From an uncultured Micrococcales bacterium (GTDB lineage Bacteria > Actinomycetota > Actinomycetes > Actinomycetales > Microbacteriaceae): a DNA stretch of 36,985 bases. The stretch spans positions 1 through 36,985 of the forward strand of contig CAIRNX010000011.1 in assembly GCA_903880095.1 (NCBI GenBank), written 5' to 3'. The translations under genes were made by a program, and so were the position numbers. The notes below the pieces were generated by a model. That model saw only the letters and a program-made list of their open reading frames with translations. It was not told where the DNA came from and ran no database searches. Below are positions 9,009 to 17,348 of this stretch, in pieces; position 1 is the stretch's first letter; each line of letters begins with the position of its first letter.

Positions 9009-9482
9009 TCATCGCGTTCCCCAGTTGTAGAACTGCTTGTGCAACTTCAAGTAGACAAATGTCTCGGTTGAAGTTACTCCGGGCAGCGACCGGATTTTTT
9101 CGTTGAGGAGGTCGATGAGTTGTTCATCGTTCTCAAGGACTACCTCAACCAAAATGTCAAAACTTCCCGCGGTTAGCACCACGTAATCAACCTCGTCTAG
9201 TTCAGAGAGGGTTTCGGCGAGCGCGCGGGTGTCGCCGTTTGAGCGAATGCCGATCATCGCTTGGCGGTAGAAGCCGAGCTGCATCGGGTCGGTTACCGCG
9301 ACCACCTGCATTACTCCTGCCTCGGTGAGCTTTTGCACGCGCTGACGCACGGCAGCTTCGCTCAAACCAACAGCCTTGCCAATTTCTGAGTACGAGCGAC
9401 GACCGTCGTGTTGCAACTGCTCGATGATCGCCTTCGATACATCGTCCAGCTGACTAACCTTGGTGCGTGCTGTGCGAGACAT
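9009..9482 (-). CDS. Lrp/AsnC-family transcriptional regulator
   Basis: This 157-residue protein belongs to the feast/famine regulator family. An N-terminal helix-turn-helix is visible (residues about 12-60: LDDVSKAIIEQLQHDGRRSY followed by SEIGKAVGLSEAAVRQRVQK). It leads into the RAM ligand-binding and oligomerisation domain with GSFDILVEVV and the C-terminal STETFVYLKL. An open frame extends to 9713 but has no family sequence. The ATG at 9482 is six bases after CAAAAT and gives the normal length. The gene lies head-to-head with patD and upstream of the aminotransferase. Inverted motifs in the shared 148-base gap suggest autoregulation and control of both sides. The ligand is unknown. Confidence 0.92.
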   Translation of the reverse strand: MSRTARTKVSQLDDVSKAIIEQLQHDGRRSYSEIGKAVGLSEAAVRQRVQKLTEAGVMQVVAVTDPMQLGFYRQAMIGIRSNGDTRALAETLSELDEVDYVVLTAGSFDILVEVVLENDEQLIDLLNEKIRSLPGVTSTETFVYLKLHKQFYNWGTR

Positions 9483-9488
9483 ACTACG

Positions 9489-9494
9489 ATTTTG
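9489..9494 (-). promoter_or_regulatory. -10 box for leaderless Lrp-type gene
   Basis: The minus strand reads CAAAAT, six bases (CGTAGT), then ATG. It keeps the key A at position 2 and T at position 6 of the -10 hexamer. The nearest inverted motif begins six bases upstream. Confidence 0.5.
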
Positions 9495-9499
9495 CCAGT

Positions 9500-9573
9500 G
9501 ATTTCGGCATTTGGCTGGCGAAATCGAACCATTCTTGGGTTTTCGCAACGAATTCGTTACCAATTTGCCGAAA
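9500..9573. promoter_or_regulatory. Candidate Lrp-type operator array
   Basis: A motif close to TTTCG(G/C)CA occurs four times as two inverted pairs: plus at 9502-9509 with minus at 9516-9523, and a variant TTTCGCAA at 9541-9548 with minus at 9566-9573. Between the second pair lies the perfect 12-base palindrome AACGAATTCGTT (9547-9558). The two pair centres are about 40-45 bases apart, roughly four helical turns. This suits the multi-site binding of Lrp/AsnC octamers. The binding protein is inferred from adjacency. Confidence 0.55.
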
Positions 9574-9592
9574 ACAGTGACCGTGGCGCTAA

Positions 9593-9598
9593 TACGAT
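9593..9598 (+). promoter_or_regulatory. Possible -10 box for patD
   Basis: TACGAT lies 32 bases before the GTG start, downstream of the inverted motif array. No convincing -35 box is visible, so this is tentative. Confidence 0.35.
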
Positions 9599-9630
9599 GG
9601 GGTTTCGTGGGGCTTTCTAAGGAGAACGCG

Positions 9631-11061
9631 GTGCAAGAGCTCAAGAGCTTTGTTGATGGTCGATACGTCTCTTCAACCAGTGGCGAAACGATGGACGTCA
9701 TAAACCCGGCCACCGGGCAGGTTTACGCCACAGCGCCTAGATCCAACGCCGCCGATGTCGATGTTGCATACAGGGCAGCCGATAAGGCTTTTGGTTACTG
9801 GAGTGAAACAACGCCATCTGAGCGGCAGCTCGCACTGTTCAGAATCGCCGATGCCTTGGAGTCTCGGGCTGAGGAGTTCGCCGATGCCGAGAGTGAGAAC
9901 ACCGGTAAGCCGCGTGCCGCCCTGGTTCAAGACGAAATCATGCCTTCTGTCGATCAGATTCGCTTCTTTGCTGGTGCGGCTAGAAACCTTCAAGGTTTGG
10001 CGACGGCTGAGTACTCCAAAAATCACACGTCCTCTATTCGTCGTGAGCCGATTGGTGTTATTGGCCAAGTCACGCCGTGGAACTACCCGCTCAACATGGC
10101 GACCTGGAAGTTTGCTCCGGCACTAGCGGCGGGTAACACCGTGGTTCTGAAGCCTTCAGACACAACTCCTGTTTCTACGCTCATGCTCGCCGAATTGGCG
10201 TCCGAGTTCTTGCCTAATGGCGTCTTCAACGTGTTGACGGGCGACCGTGGTTCGGGCCGCGCTCTTATCGAGCACGAGATTCCGCAGATGGTTTCGATCA
10301 CCGGTTCGGTTCGCGCTGGCATGGAGGTTGCGCAAAGTGCAGCTTTAGACCTAAAGCGCGTGCACCTAGAACTCGGGGGCAAGGCTCCAGTTATCGTTTT
10401 TGCCGATGCCGACCTCGAGAAGGCGGCAAACCAGATCGTTATAGCGGGCTTCTTTAATGCTGGCCAAGACTGCACGGCGGCTACCCGTCTCTTGGTTCAT
10501 GAAGCGATCCACGACGAATTCGTCGCAATCCTCTGCGCGAAAGTGAGGGAGTTGGCGGTAACCGGGTCGCCTGATCGCGAAGACGTGCTATTTGGCCCGG
10601 TGAACAACGCCAACCAGCTTGAAAGGGTGAAGGGTTTTATCGATCGCCTGCCAGATCACGCCAACATCGAGGTGGGTGGGCACTCAATAGCTGGCGCTGG
10701 TTATTTTCACGAAGCGACCGTGCTAACCGGGTTGCTTCAGCAGGACGAACACATTCAGACCGAAATCTTCGGACCAGTGATTACGGTTCAAAAATTTGCC
10801 ACCGACGAAGAAGCGTTGCGTTGGGCGAACGATGTCAAATATGGTCTCGCGTCTTCGGTCTGGACTCGAGACCACACGAGGGCCATGCGATTCTCCAAGG
10901 GGCTCAACTTCGGTTGCGTATGGATCAACACCCATATTCCGATCGTTGCCGAGATGCCTCACGGCGGGTTCCGTCACTCTGGCTATGGCAAAGACCTCTC
11001 GCAGTACGGTTTTGAGGATTACACGCGCATCAAGCACGTGATGTCTTACATCGGCGACTAA
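9631..11061 (+). CDS. patD: Aldehyde dehydrogenase, PatD-like (4-aminobutanal to GABA)
   Basis: This 476-residue NAD-dependent aldehyde dehydrogenase has Asn151 in [20 protein letters not shown], Glu247 in LELGGK and catalytic Cys281 in [11 protein letters not shown]. The GQDCTAA context is characteristic of gamma-aminobutyraldehyde dehydrogenases (PatD/YdcW). The GTG start at 9631 has a good ribosome-binding site, AAGGAG at 9619-9624, six bases upstream. The frame is open further upstream but that part has no family match. It would oxidise the 4-aminobutanal made by transamination of putrescine. The neighbouring aminotransferase, pot and gabT genes support this. Other aminoaldehyde or betaine-aldehyde substrates are possible. 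Confidence 0.88.
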   Translation: MQELKSFVDGRYVSSTSGETMDVINPATGQVYATAPRSNAADVDVAYRAADKAFGYWSETTPSERQLALFRIADALESRAEEFADAESENTGKPRAALVQDEIMPSVDQIRFFAGAARNLQGLATAEYSKNHTSSIRREPIGVIGQVTPWNYPLNMATWKFAPALAAGNTVVLKPSDTTPVSTLMLAELASEFLPNGVFNVLTGDRGSGRALIEHEIPQMVSITGSVRAGMEVAQSAALDLKRVHLELGGKAPVIVFADADLEKAANQIVIAGFFNAGQDCTAATRLLVHEAIHDEFVAILCAKVRELAVTGSPDREDVLFGPVNNANQLERVKGFIDRLPDHANIEVGGHSIAGAGYFHEATVLTGLLQQDEHIQTEIFGPVITVQKFATDEEALRWANDVKYGLASSVWTRDHTRAMRFSKGLNFGCVWINTHIPIVAEMPHGGFRHSGYGKDLSQYGFEDYTRIKHVMSYIGD

Positions 11062-11105
11062 TCCACAAGGTTTGCAAAAGGGTTTTAGCCGCCGGGTTTG
11101 GCCTT

Positions 11106-11111
11106 CAAACT
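11106..11111 (+). promoter_or_regulatory. -10 box for leaderless FtsK-like gene
   Basis: CAAACT is followed by six bases (TTTTGA) and then ATG at 11118. No ribosome-binding site is visible. It suggests that the gene is not simply part of a patD operon. Confidence 0.5.
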
Positions 11112-11117
11112 TTTTGA

Positions 11118-12065
11118 ATGCAACTTGTTTGGCTAATCCCTTCGCTCGCAATGGGCGTCTATTTTGGGTTGAGCACAGGCATGTGGCAGTTGGCGATGAT
11201 GTCGGGGCTTTCAGCGCTCATCGCCCTAATCATGCGTTTCAGGCGCGCCAGTGCGAAGCGGTTCGAAATGCAGATACGCGCTCGCGGAGTTTTTGTGAAC
11301 GGTCGGCGTGCGCCGAGGTGGATCAAACTTTGGCCCAAGGCATGGCGTGAGGAGTACGAGAGGCAACTGCACTTGCTAGTGGCTGGAATGCAAACGCAGC
11401 TTTTGAAGATGCGCACCGAGCCGCTTAGCTTCGTGGCAGGGTTTGGTTGCGAACTCAACCTGTTGGTCGACGGCCCGCACCTGTTTCTGGTTGGCCCGAC
11501 CGGTTCTGGCAAGAGCAAGTTTTTAGAGCTCGCGCTCGGGTCGATTTCTGGTGAGCCACGGCTGCTCTTAGCCGATTACAAGGGTGGTGCCACTCTCTCT
11601 CGTTTTGGCGACTGCGTGACCGACCTAACTCCATCGGGGGAGCGCGAGTCGTTTTGGGCCGGCCTAAATCGCCTGTTGCACGAGCGTGAAGAATATTTGG
11701 CCCTGCACGCGGTCTCAATCTCGTCGCAGACCAGTCTCGAACCGGTGGTGGTCGTAGTCGACGAGCTGGCTCATGCGATCCGTGAAGACAGGCAGGCGCT
11801 CCCGGCGCTTAGTTCGGTAGCCGCTAGGGGGAGGTCGCTAGGGGTTCACCTGATCTGCGCGAGCCAATCGGTTTCTGGGATCCCAAGGGAACTATTGGTG
11901 AACCTGAACTTGCGTGTTGTGCTTGCCGGAACAGACGAGGTTGACGCGTTGCAACTCGGTGCAAAAACTCGCCCCACCAAAATTGCTGGCATGGGTGTAG
12001 GTCAAGTTGTTGGTGGGCCCGAGTTCAGGTTTCCGTTTAAGCCAATGCCGATTCGAGCGATTTAG
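11118..12065 (+). CDS. Membrane-anchored FtsK/EccC-like ATPase, single domain
   Basis: This 315-residue protein has two likely N-terminal membrane segments (about residues 4-18 and 22-40), a basic linker, and one P-loop motor domain. Walker A is GPTGSGKS at 126-133, Walker B is VVVVVDEL around Asp215-Glu216. LLLADYKGGATLSRF and ARGRSLGVHLICASQS match the FtsK/SpoIIIE/EccC ATPase family. It lacks the several hundred linker residues and the gamma DNA-reading domain of FtsK, and the tandem ATPase domains of type VII EccC. Its substrate (DNA or protein) is therefore unknown. No other ESX-type gene is in the window. It is probably transcribed from its own leaderless promoter, and its end overlaps convergent ald by 29 bases. 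Confidence 0.85.
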   Translation: MQLVWLIPSLAMGVYFGLSTGMWQLAMMSGLSALIALIMRFRRASAKRFEMQIRARGVFVNGRRAPRWIKLWPKAWREEYERQLHLLVAGMQTQLLKMRTEPLSFVAGFGCELNLLVDGPHLFLVGPTGSGKSKFLELALGSISGEPRLLLADYKGGATLSRFGDCVTDLTPSGERESFWAGLNRLLHEREEYLALHAVSISSQTSLEPVVVVVDELAHAIREDRQALPALSSVAARGRSLGVHLICASQSVSGIPRELLVNLNLRVVLAGTDEVDALQLGAKTRPTKIAGMGVGQVVGGPEFRFPFKPMPIRAI

Positions 12066-13152
12066 CAACCAAGCCGTGAGCCTTGGCAACAGGTTCATTG
12101 ACCAGTTCGCCGGCATGAGTGTTTAGCCCAAGAGCTAGAGACGCATCGGCCTGGCAAGCTGTCTTCCACCCGTTGTTCGCGAGCGAACGGGCATAAGGCA
12201 GGGTTGCGTTGGTTAGTGCGTAGGTTGAGGTGTGCGGAACAGCTCCGGGCATGTTGGCCACGCAGTAGAACACGGTCTCGTGAACTTTGAAGGTTGGATC
12301 TGCGTGCGTTGTCGCGTGTGAATCCTCGAAGCAGCCACCCTGGTCGATTGCGATGTCGACGAGCACTGAGCCAGGCTTCATCTTCTTCACTAGAGCATTG
12401 GTGACCAGCTTCGGAGCCTTTGCGCCAGGAATAAGAACCGAACCGATAACGAGGTCGGCCTCGGTTACCACGCGGTCGATCTCGAAGGTGTTCGAGACGA
12501 TGGTGCGAAGGCGTCCGGCGTAAAGTGCGTCAAGCTCGCGAAGACGGTTGAGGTTGGTGTCTAGCACGGTAACCTCGGCACCCATGCCCACTGCCATCGC
12601 GACCGCGTTGGTGCCGGCGACGCCGCCACCTAGAATTGCAACTTTTGCTGGGCGAGTTCCAGGCACGCCGCCGAGAAGAATGCCATTGCCACCGTTTTGA
12701 CGCATCAGTGTCGATGCACCCACCTGAACCGAAAGGCGCCCGGCGACCTCGCTCATCGGAGCCAGGAGGGGTAGCTGACGGTTTGGCAGCTGAACGGTTT
12801 CGTATGCAATCGCGGTGACCTTTTTCTCAACCAACTGCTGGGTTAGTTCGAGGTCGGCTGCGAGGTGAAGGTAGGTGAAAAGCACTAGGCCCTCGCGCAA
12901 GAAGCCGTATTCCTGCTCGATTGGCTCTTTAACCTTTAGAACCATGTCGCCAGACTCCCAGGTGGTCTTGGCGTCTGGGGTGATCTTTGCACCCGCGCTC
13001 TGGTATTCGGCATCGGTGATCGATGAGCCGAGACCGGCGCCGGCCTGCACGAAGACTTCGTGGCCAGCTACTACGAGTTCGTGAACTCCGGCCGGGGTGA
13101 TGGCAACGCGGAATTCGTTGTTTTTTACTTCGCTCGGGACACTAACCCGCAT
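12037..13152 (-). CDS. ald: Alanine dehydrogenase
   Basis: This enzyme catalyses the reversible NAD-dependent deamination of L-alanine to pyruvate and ammonium. The 371-residue length matches the family. The start [20 protein letters not shown] is typical, and the catalytic Lys75 (LKVKEP) and His96 (FTYLHLAAD) fall at the same numbers as in characterised enzymes. The NAD-binding loop GGGVAG is at 175-180, with Asp198 at the end of the next strand. The ATG at 13152 has AAGGAG four bases upstream; a 13-codon extension is rejected. A small hairpin lies just before the ribosome-binding site. Beside a pyruvate-linked amine transaminase, it could recycle alanine to pyruvate (inference). Confidence 0.96.
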   Translation of the reverse strand: MRVSVPSEVKNNEFRVAITPAGVHELVVAGHEVFVQAGAGLGSSITDAEYQSAGAKITPDAKTTWESGDMVLKVKEPIEQEYGFLREGLVLFTYLHLAADLELTQQLVEKKVTAIAYETVQLPNRQLPLLAPMSEVAGRLSVQVGASTLMRQNGGNGILLGGVPGTRPAKVAILGGGVAGTNAVAMAVGMGAEVTVLDTNLNRLRELDALYAGRLRTIVSNTFEIDRVVTEADLVIGSVLIPGAKAPKLVTNALVKKMKPGSVLVDIAIDQGGCFEDSHATTHADPTFKVHETVFYCVANMPGAVPHTSTYALTNATLPYARSLANNGWKTACQADASLALGLNTHAGELVNEPVAKAHGLVAKSLESALA

Positions 13153-13165
13153 GATTCTCCTTGTG

Positions 13166-13181
13166 GTGGCACCTTTGCCAC
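13166..13181 (-). promoter_or_regulatory. Hairpin in the ald leader
   Basis: On the minus strand, GTGGCA and TGCCAC form a six-base perfect stem with loop AAGG. It ends only three bases before the AAGGAG ribosome-binding site of ald (13157-13162). It might influence ald translation. Such a short hairpin can occur by chance. Confidence 0.35.
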
Positions 13182-13330
13182 GTCCACCCAAAAGCCTAGC
13201 GCGAACCGTATTGGTGTTTCGTGTCCAAATGGCTTTAACTTGTGGCAGTATTTTTCTATGCGCAGTATTCGGGCGCAGGTTCTTTGTTGTTGGTCGGGAT
13301 CATTCCCTTTTCGATAGAAAAGAGTTCAGC

Positions 13331-14488
13331 GTGGACGCAAAACAAATCACTCGTCGAAGTTTATTCGCGGGTGCTGGCGCGCTTTCAATTACCGCAGTGC
13401 TGGCAGCTTGTGCACCCGGTGCAACCAAGACCGTTTATTGGGACAACTGGCCTTATTACATGGACGGCGAAGCCGACGGCTCGTTCCCAACCCTCAAAGA
13501 CTTCGAAGCCAAAACCGGCATTCACGTTGAATACGCAACCAAGGTCGACGACAACAACACCTACTACGCGAGCATTAAGAACCAGCTTGCCGCTGGCACC
13601 GACACCGGCGCTGACACCTTCTGTCTAACCGACTGGATGGTTGGCCGCCTGATTGGCGACAACGACCTAGCCAAGCTGGACTACAAGAAACTACCGAACG
13701 TTACCGCAAACCTCGACCCAGCGTTCAAGGGCGCCGGCAGCTTCGGTGACTTCGACCCGGGGCGCGCCTACTCGCTTCCTTGGAAGGGCATCATTGCCGC
13801 AGTTGGTTACCACAAGGTCAACTACAAGGCGCTCACCGGCAAAGACGCACCTGCAACTCTTGAAGACCTTTGGGCACCTGAGCTAAAGGGCAAGATTGAG
13901 GTTCTTTCTGAGATGCGCGACACACTCGGCATCATCATGATGGCTAACGGAGTCGACATTGCTAAATTCACCAAGGCAGACTTTGATGCCGCGCTTGCGC
14001 TTTTCAAGTCGAAGGTTGACTCTGGTCACATTCGTGGCGTCAAGGGCAACAGCTACATCGATGACTATGTGAACGGCGACGCGGTCGCGGGCATCGTCTG
14101 GGCCGGCGACCTCATTGCCACCAATACCGAGGCTGGCAACCAAGACCTCGGCTTCGTTCTTCTCGACACCGGCTCAACCTTTGCAACCGACAACTTCGTG
14201 ATCCCAAAGGGTGCCAAGAACAAGGAATTTGCTGAGCAGCTAATCAACTACTACTACGACCCAGAGGTTGTAGCGAAGTCATCGATTGGCGGCGTCTTTT
14301 ATGTTCCGCCGGTTGCTGGCGTGAAAGAAATTGTGGCCAAGACCAACCCTGAGCTTGCTGCCAACGAAATGCTGTTCCCATCTGCCGACACCTACGCAAC
14401 CAAGCTTCGCCACTTCAGAACTCTCACCGCCGAAGAAGACAACTCCTTCTCGCAGGCTTGGTCTGACGTCTCCAACGGAGTTGTGTAA
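13331..14488 (+). CDS. potD: Polyamine-binding lipoprotein of the PotDABC importer
   Basis: This is the substrate-binding protein of a spermidine/putrescine ABC transporter, 385 residues from a GTG start. The N-terminus carries a twin-arginine motif (ITRRSLFAGAGAL, Arg8-Arg9) and a lipobox LAAC with Cys27, so it is probably a Tat-exported lipoprotein. The mature part has the PotD-type YWDNWPYYMDG start, the LTDWMVGRLI region, and the LPWKGIIAAVGYHKVNY hinge segment. AAAGAG lies six bases before the GTG. An open frame extends further upstream, but this start is the only one that gives a proper signal peptide. Putrescine preference is inferred from the catabolic genes around it. Confidence 0.92.
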   Translation: MDAKQITRRSLFAGAGALSITAVLAACAPGATKTVYWDNWPYYMDGEADGSFPTLKDFEAKTGIHVEYATKVDDNNTYYASIKNQLAAGTDTGADTFCLTDWMVGRLIGDNDLAKLDYKKLPNVTANLDPAFKGAGSFGDFDPGRAYSLPWKGIIAAVGYHKVNYKALTGKDAPATLEDLWAPELKGKIEVLSEMRDTLGIIMMANGVDIAKFTKADFDAALALFKSKVDSGHIRGVKGNSYIDDYVNGDAVAGIVWAGDLIATNTEAGNQDLGFVLLDTGSTFATDNFVIPKGAKNKEFAEQLINYYYDPEVVAKSSIGGVFYVPPVAGVKEIVAKTNPELAANEMLFPSADTYATKLRHFRTLTAEEDNSFSQAWSDVSNGVV

Positions 14489-15616
14489 TTGGCCGGCGAG
14501 CTTTCAGTCGCAGGCGCCGATCTAGAACTTATTGATGTCCGCAAGGACTTTCCGGGCTTTACTGCGCTCGACGACATGGACCTTCACATTCCTGCTGGTC
14601 AGTTCTTCGCGCTACTTGGCCCGTCTGGTTGCGGCAAAACCACAACCCTTCGAATCGTTGCCGGGCTAGAGACTCCCACCCAGGGCCGAGTTCTAATTGG
14701 CGGCAAAGACATCACTGACACCAAACCACATGAGCGCCCGGTCAACACCGTGTTTCAGTCTTACGCACTGTTCCCGCACATGACCATTCTTGACAACGTC
14801 GCCTTTGGCTTGCGCCAGCGAAAGGTTGAAGACCCAATCGCTAAGGCCCAAGCTGCACTCGACCTGGTTGAGCTTGGTCACATCGGCGAGCGTCGCCCAC
14901 AACAGCTTTCGGGTGGCCAGCAGCAGCGCGTTGCGCTCGCTCGCGCACTCGTGAACCGCCCGTCGCTTTTGCTTCTTGATGAACCACTCGGCGCGCTTGA
15001 CCTAAAGCTTCGCCGTCAGATGCAGATCGAGCTCAAGGCAATCCAGATGGAGGTCGGCTTGACGTTCCTTCACGTTACTCACGACCAAGAGGAGGCCATG
15101 GACATGGCCGACACCGTGGCCGTCATGAACAAGGGGCGCATCGAGCAAATGGGTGCTCCCGAAGCCCTTTACGATCGACCAAAGACCGCCTTCGTCTCGA
15201 AATTTCTAGGTCAGTCAAACCTTTTTGTCGGCAAAGTTGTCGACTCAAACGCAAACTCGGTTTCGATCGAAGTCGGCGGTTCAAAAATCACGGTAGACAA
15301 AAAACGTGCCGAAAAGCATGAAGGCACGATTGCGATTGGTGTTCGCCCAGAGAAGGCCACGTTCCACGAGTCAAAGCCGACGCTTGGTGCTGACCACGTG
15401 CTAATCGGCCCTGGTGAAATTATCGACATCCGCTTCACCGGTGTCAGCAACCAGTACCTAATCGAGGTTCCAAACGTCGGCGAAATCACCGTCTTCGCAC
15501 AGAACGTTGGCAAGAGCCCGGTTGTTGAACTTGGGGCAAAGGTTTGGATCTCTTGGAAGGTTGAGCACTCATTCGGTTTGCGCGACCTACCTGACGGCAC
15601 CGAAGACCTAGGCTAG
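14489..15616 (+). CDS. potA: Polyamine ABC transporter ATPase
   Basis: This is the 375-residue ATP-binding subunit of the importer. Walker A is GPSGCGKT at 44-51, the ABC signature [15 protein letters not shown] begins at 140, and Walker B ends in LLLLDEPLGALD (Asp164, Glu165). The C-terminal third (about 240-375) is the TOBE regulatory domain typical of PotA. Translation starts at a TTG placed directly after the potD stop, with GGAG eight bases upstream. A later start would remove conserved N-terminal strands. The arrangement implies strong coupling to potD. Confidence 0.94.
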   Translation: MAGELSVAGADLELIDVRKDFPGFTALDDMDLHIPAGQFFALLGPSGCGKTTTLRIVAGLETPTQGRVLIGGKDITDTKPHERPVNTVFQSYALFPHMTILDNVAFGLRQRKVEDPIAKAQAALDLVELGHIGERRPQQLSGGQQQRVALARALVNRPSLLLLDEPLGALDLKLRRQMQIELKAIQMEVGLTFLHVTHDQEEAMDMADTVAVMNKGRIEQMGAPEALYDRPKTAFVSKFLGQSNLFVGKVVDSNANSVSIEVGGSKITVDKKRAEKHEGTIAIGVRPEKATFHESKPTLGADHVLIGPGEIIDIRFTGVSNQYLIEVPNVGEITVFAQNVGKSPVVELGAKVWISWKVEHSFGLRDLPDGTEDLG

Positions 15617-15618
15617 CC

Positions 15619-16530
15619 GTGGCTTTCGCGGCTTTCGGTTCGAGCGCTCCAACCACGCAGGGTCAGACCAAGTCTGGTCGCGTGGTTCTTGCCCTGTTGC
15701 TGCCCGGTTTGATCTATCTAGTTTTATTCTTTGTGATTCCACTGGTTTCGCTGGTTCTCACCTCGCTTGAGGCTCCCGCTGCTTCAGGCAAAATCGGTGA
15801 GTACGTGCCCGGTGTCGATTTCGCCAACTACTCATACGTGGTCACAAAGTACTGGCCGCAGATTGCCAGATCGTTTGGCTTTGCGTTTCTGGCAACCATA
15901 ATTGCGCTGTTGATTTCTTACCCGCTTGCCTACTTCATCGGCGTTAAAGTCAGAAGTCGACCAATGCTTCAGCGCATGATGGTCACACTCGTAATAGCAC
16001 CATTTTTCATCTCGTTCCTGCTTCGCACGATTGCCTGGAAGCAGATGCTTGCCGACCACTCGCCAATCATGGAGTGGGCTCACCAGGTTGGGCTGATGTC
16101 ACCTTCGCAATCGTTCATCGGCTCTGAGGCGGCAGTCGTTTTTGGGTTGGTATACAACTTCATCCCGTTCATGACGCTTCCGCTCTACACCAGCCTCGAG
16201 CGCCTCGACATTCGTTTCTTGGAGGCGGGTTCAGACCTCTATGCGAGCCCTGCAAAGGTGTTCCGCAAGATCACACTGCCGCTTTCGATGCCTGGAATCA
16301 TCTCAGGAACCCTGTTGACGTTTATTCCAATCGCGGGTGACTACGTGAACGCGAGCCGCGACTTCTTGGGTTCGTCGAACACCTCGATGATCGGAACCAT
16401 GGTTGACGCAGACTTCTTGCAGAACCGAAACTACCCGGCCGCCTCGGCGATGTCGGTCGTGCTCATGGGCATTATCTTGATTCTGGTCACCTGGTATGTG
16501 AGAAAGAGCGGAACGGAGGACCTCCTCTAA
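15619..16530 (+). CDS. potB: Polyamine ABC transporter permease 1
   Basis: This 303-residue inner-membrane permease has about six membrane segments. The first lies at about residues 25-47 (LLLPGLIYLVLFFVIPLVSL). The EAA loop that docks on PotA reads EAGSDLYASPAKVFRKITLP. The GTG start lies two bases after the potA stop. Together with PotC it forms the membrane channel. Identification as PotB rather than PotC follows gene order and the N-terminal sequence. Nothing is unusual. Confidence 0.93.
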   Translation: MAFAAFGSSAPTTQGQTKSGRVVLALLLPGLIYLVLFFVIPLVSLVLTSLEAPAASGKIGEYVPGVDFANYSYVVTKYWPQIARSFGFAFLATIIALLISYPLAYFIGVKVRSRPMLQRMMVTLVIAPFFISFLLRTIAWKQMLADHSPIMEWAHQVGLMSPSQSFIGSEAAVVFGLVYNFIPFMTLPLYTSLERLDIRFLEAGSDLYASPAKVFRKITLPLSMPGIISGTLLTFIPIAGDYVNASRDFLGSSNTSMIGTMVDADFLQNRNYPAASAMSVVLMGIILILVTWYVRKSGTEDLL

Positions 16531-17348
16531 TGAAGGCTCTACGTTCTTTCTGGTCTGGTCTCAAGCGCGGTTCGCTGCCGGTTTATGCGCTCATCGCTCT
16601 TGTTTTCTTGCTGACCCCGATCTTCTACACGATCGTGTTCTCTTTTAACAAGTCACTGCGCCGCAACACCGTCTGGAACTCGTTCACTTTCGACAACTGG
16701 ACGCACATCTGCGCCCGCCAAGACCTTTGCAGCGCGGTTGGCAACTCGATCATGATCAGCTTGATTTCGACCCTGATCGCCACAGCGCTTGGCACGGCCC
16801 TCGCCATCGCGCTCGTTCGCTACCGATTCAAGTTCCGTTCGGCAGTCAACTTTGCGTTGTTCTTGCCAATGGCAACGCCAGAAATCGTCATGGGTGCAGG
16901 ACTTGCTGGTTTGTTCTTCAACGCTGGTGTCGGGCCCGGCTTTGTGCCAACAGTCATTGCTCACGTGATGTTCTGCCTGAGTTTCGTTGTGGTCACGGTT
17001 AAAGCGAGAGTTCAGACACTCGACCCAGCTCTCGAAGAGGCCGGGCGAGACCTCTACGCCAACCCGAGCCAGGTGTTCTGGAAGATCACGTTCCCGCTTT
17101 TGCTACCTGGTGTGCTTTCGGCAGCGCTACTTTCGTTCGCATTGTCTTTCGACGACTTCATCATCACGTATTTCAACTCGGGTTCGGTGAATACTTTCCC
17201 GAAGTTCATCTACGTGGCAGCCAAGGGCGGCGTGCCGGCGCAGGCCAACGTCATCGCGTCATCGGTGTTCTTGCTAGCGATTGTCATCGTCTTGGCAACG
17301 CAGATCTCGAGCCACTTCAAGCGCAAGCGCCTTCAGCACGTCAAGTAA
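16530..17348 (+). CDS. potC: Polyamine ABC transporter permease 2
   Basis: This 272-residue permease is the partner of PotB. It has about six membrane segments and the docking loop EEAGRDLYANPSQVFWKITF. The PotC-type segment FALSFDDFIITYFNSG is present. Its ATG overlaps the potB stop as TAATG. The TAA stop abuts the convergent gabT stop with no base between, so the two transcripts must overlap or end inside each other's coding sequence. No terminator hairpin was seen here. Confidence 0.93.
   Translation: MKALRSFWSGLKRGSLPVYALIALVFLLTPIFYTIVFSFNKSLRRNTVWNSFTFDNWTHICARQDLCSAVGNSIMISLISTLIATALGTALAIALVRYRFKFRSAVNFALFLPMATPEIVMGAGLAGLFFNAGVGPGFVPTVIAHVMFCLSFVVVTVKARVQTLDPALEEAGRDLYANPSQVFWKITFPLLLPGVLSAALLSFALSFDDFIITYFNSGSVNTFPKFIYVAAKGGVPAQANVIASSVFLLAIVIVLATQISSHFKRKRLQHVK

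Noticed and set aside
9483-9713. N-terminal extension of the Lrp-type gene overlapping the 5' end of patD
   Set aside because: The ATG at 9482 gives the standard length and follows a -10 box; the extension would run through the operator region.
13097-13330. Upstream extension of potD overlapping the start of ald
   Set aside because: It would bury the Tat signal and lipobox about 78 residues into the protein.
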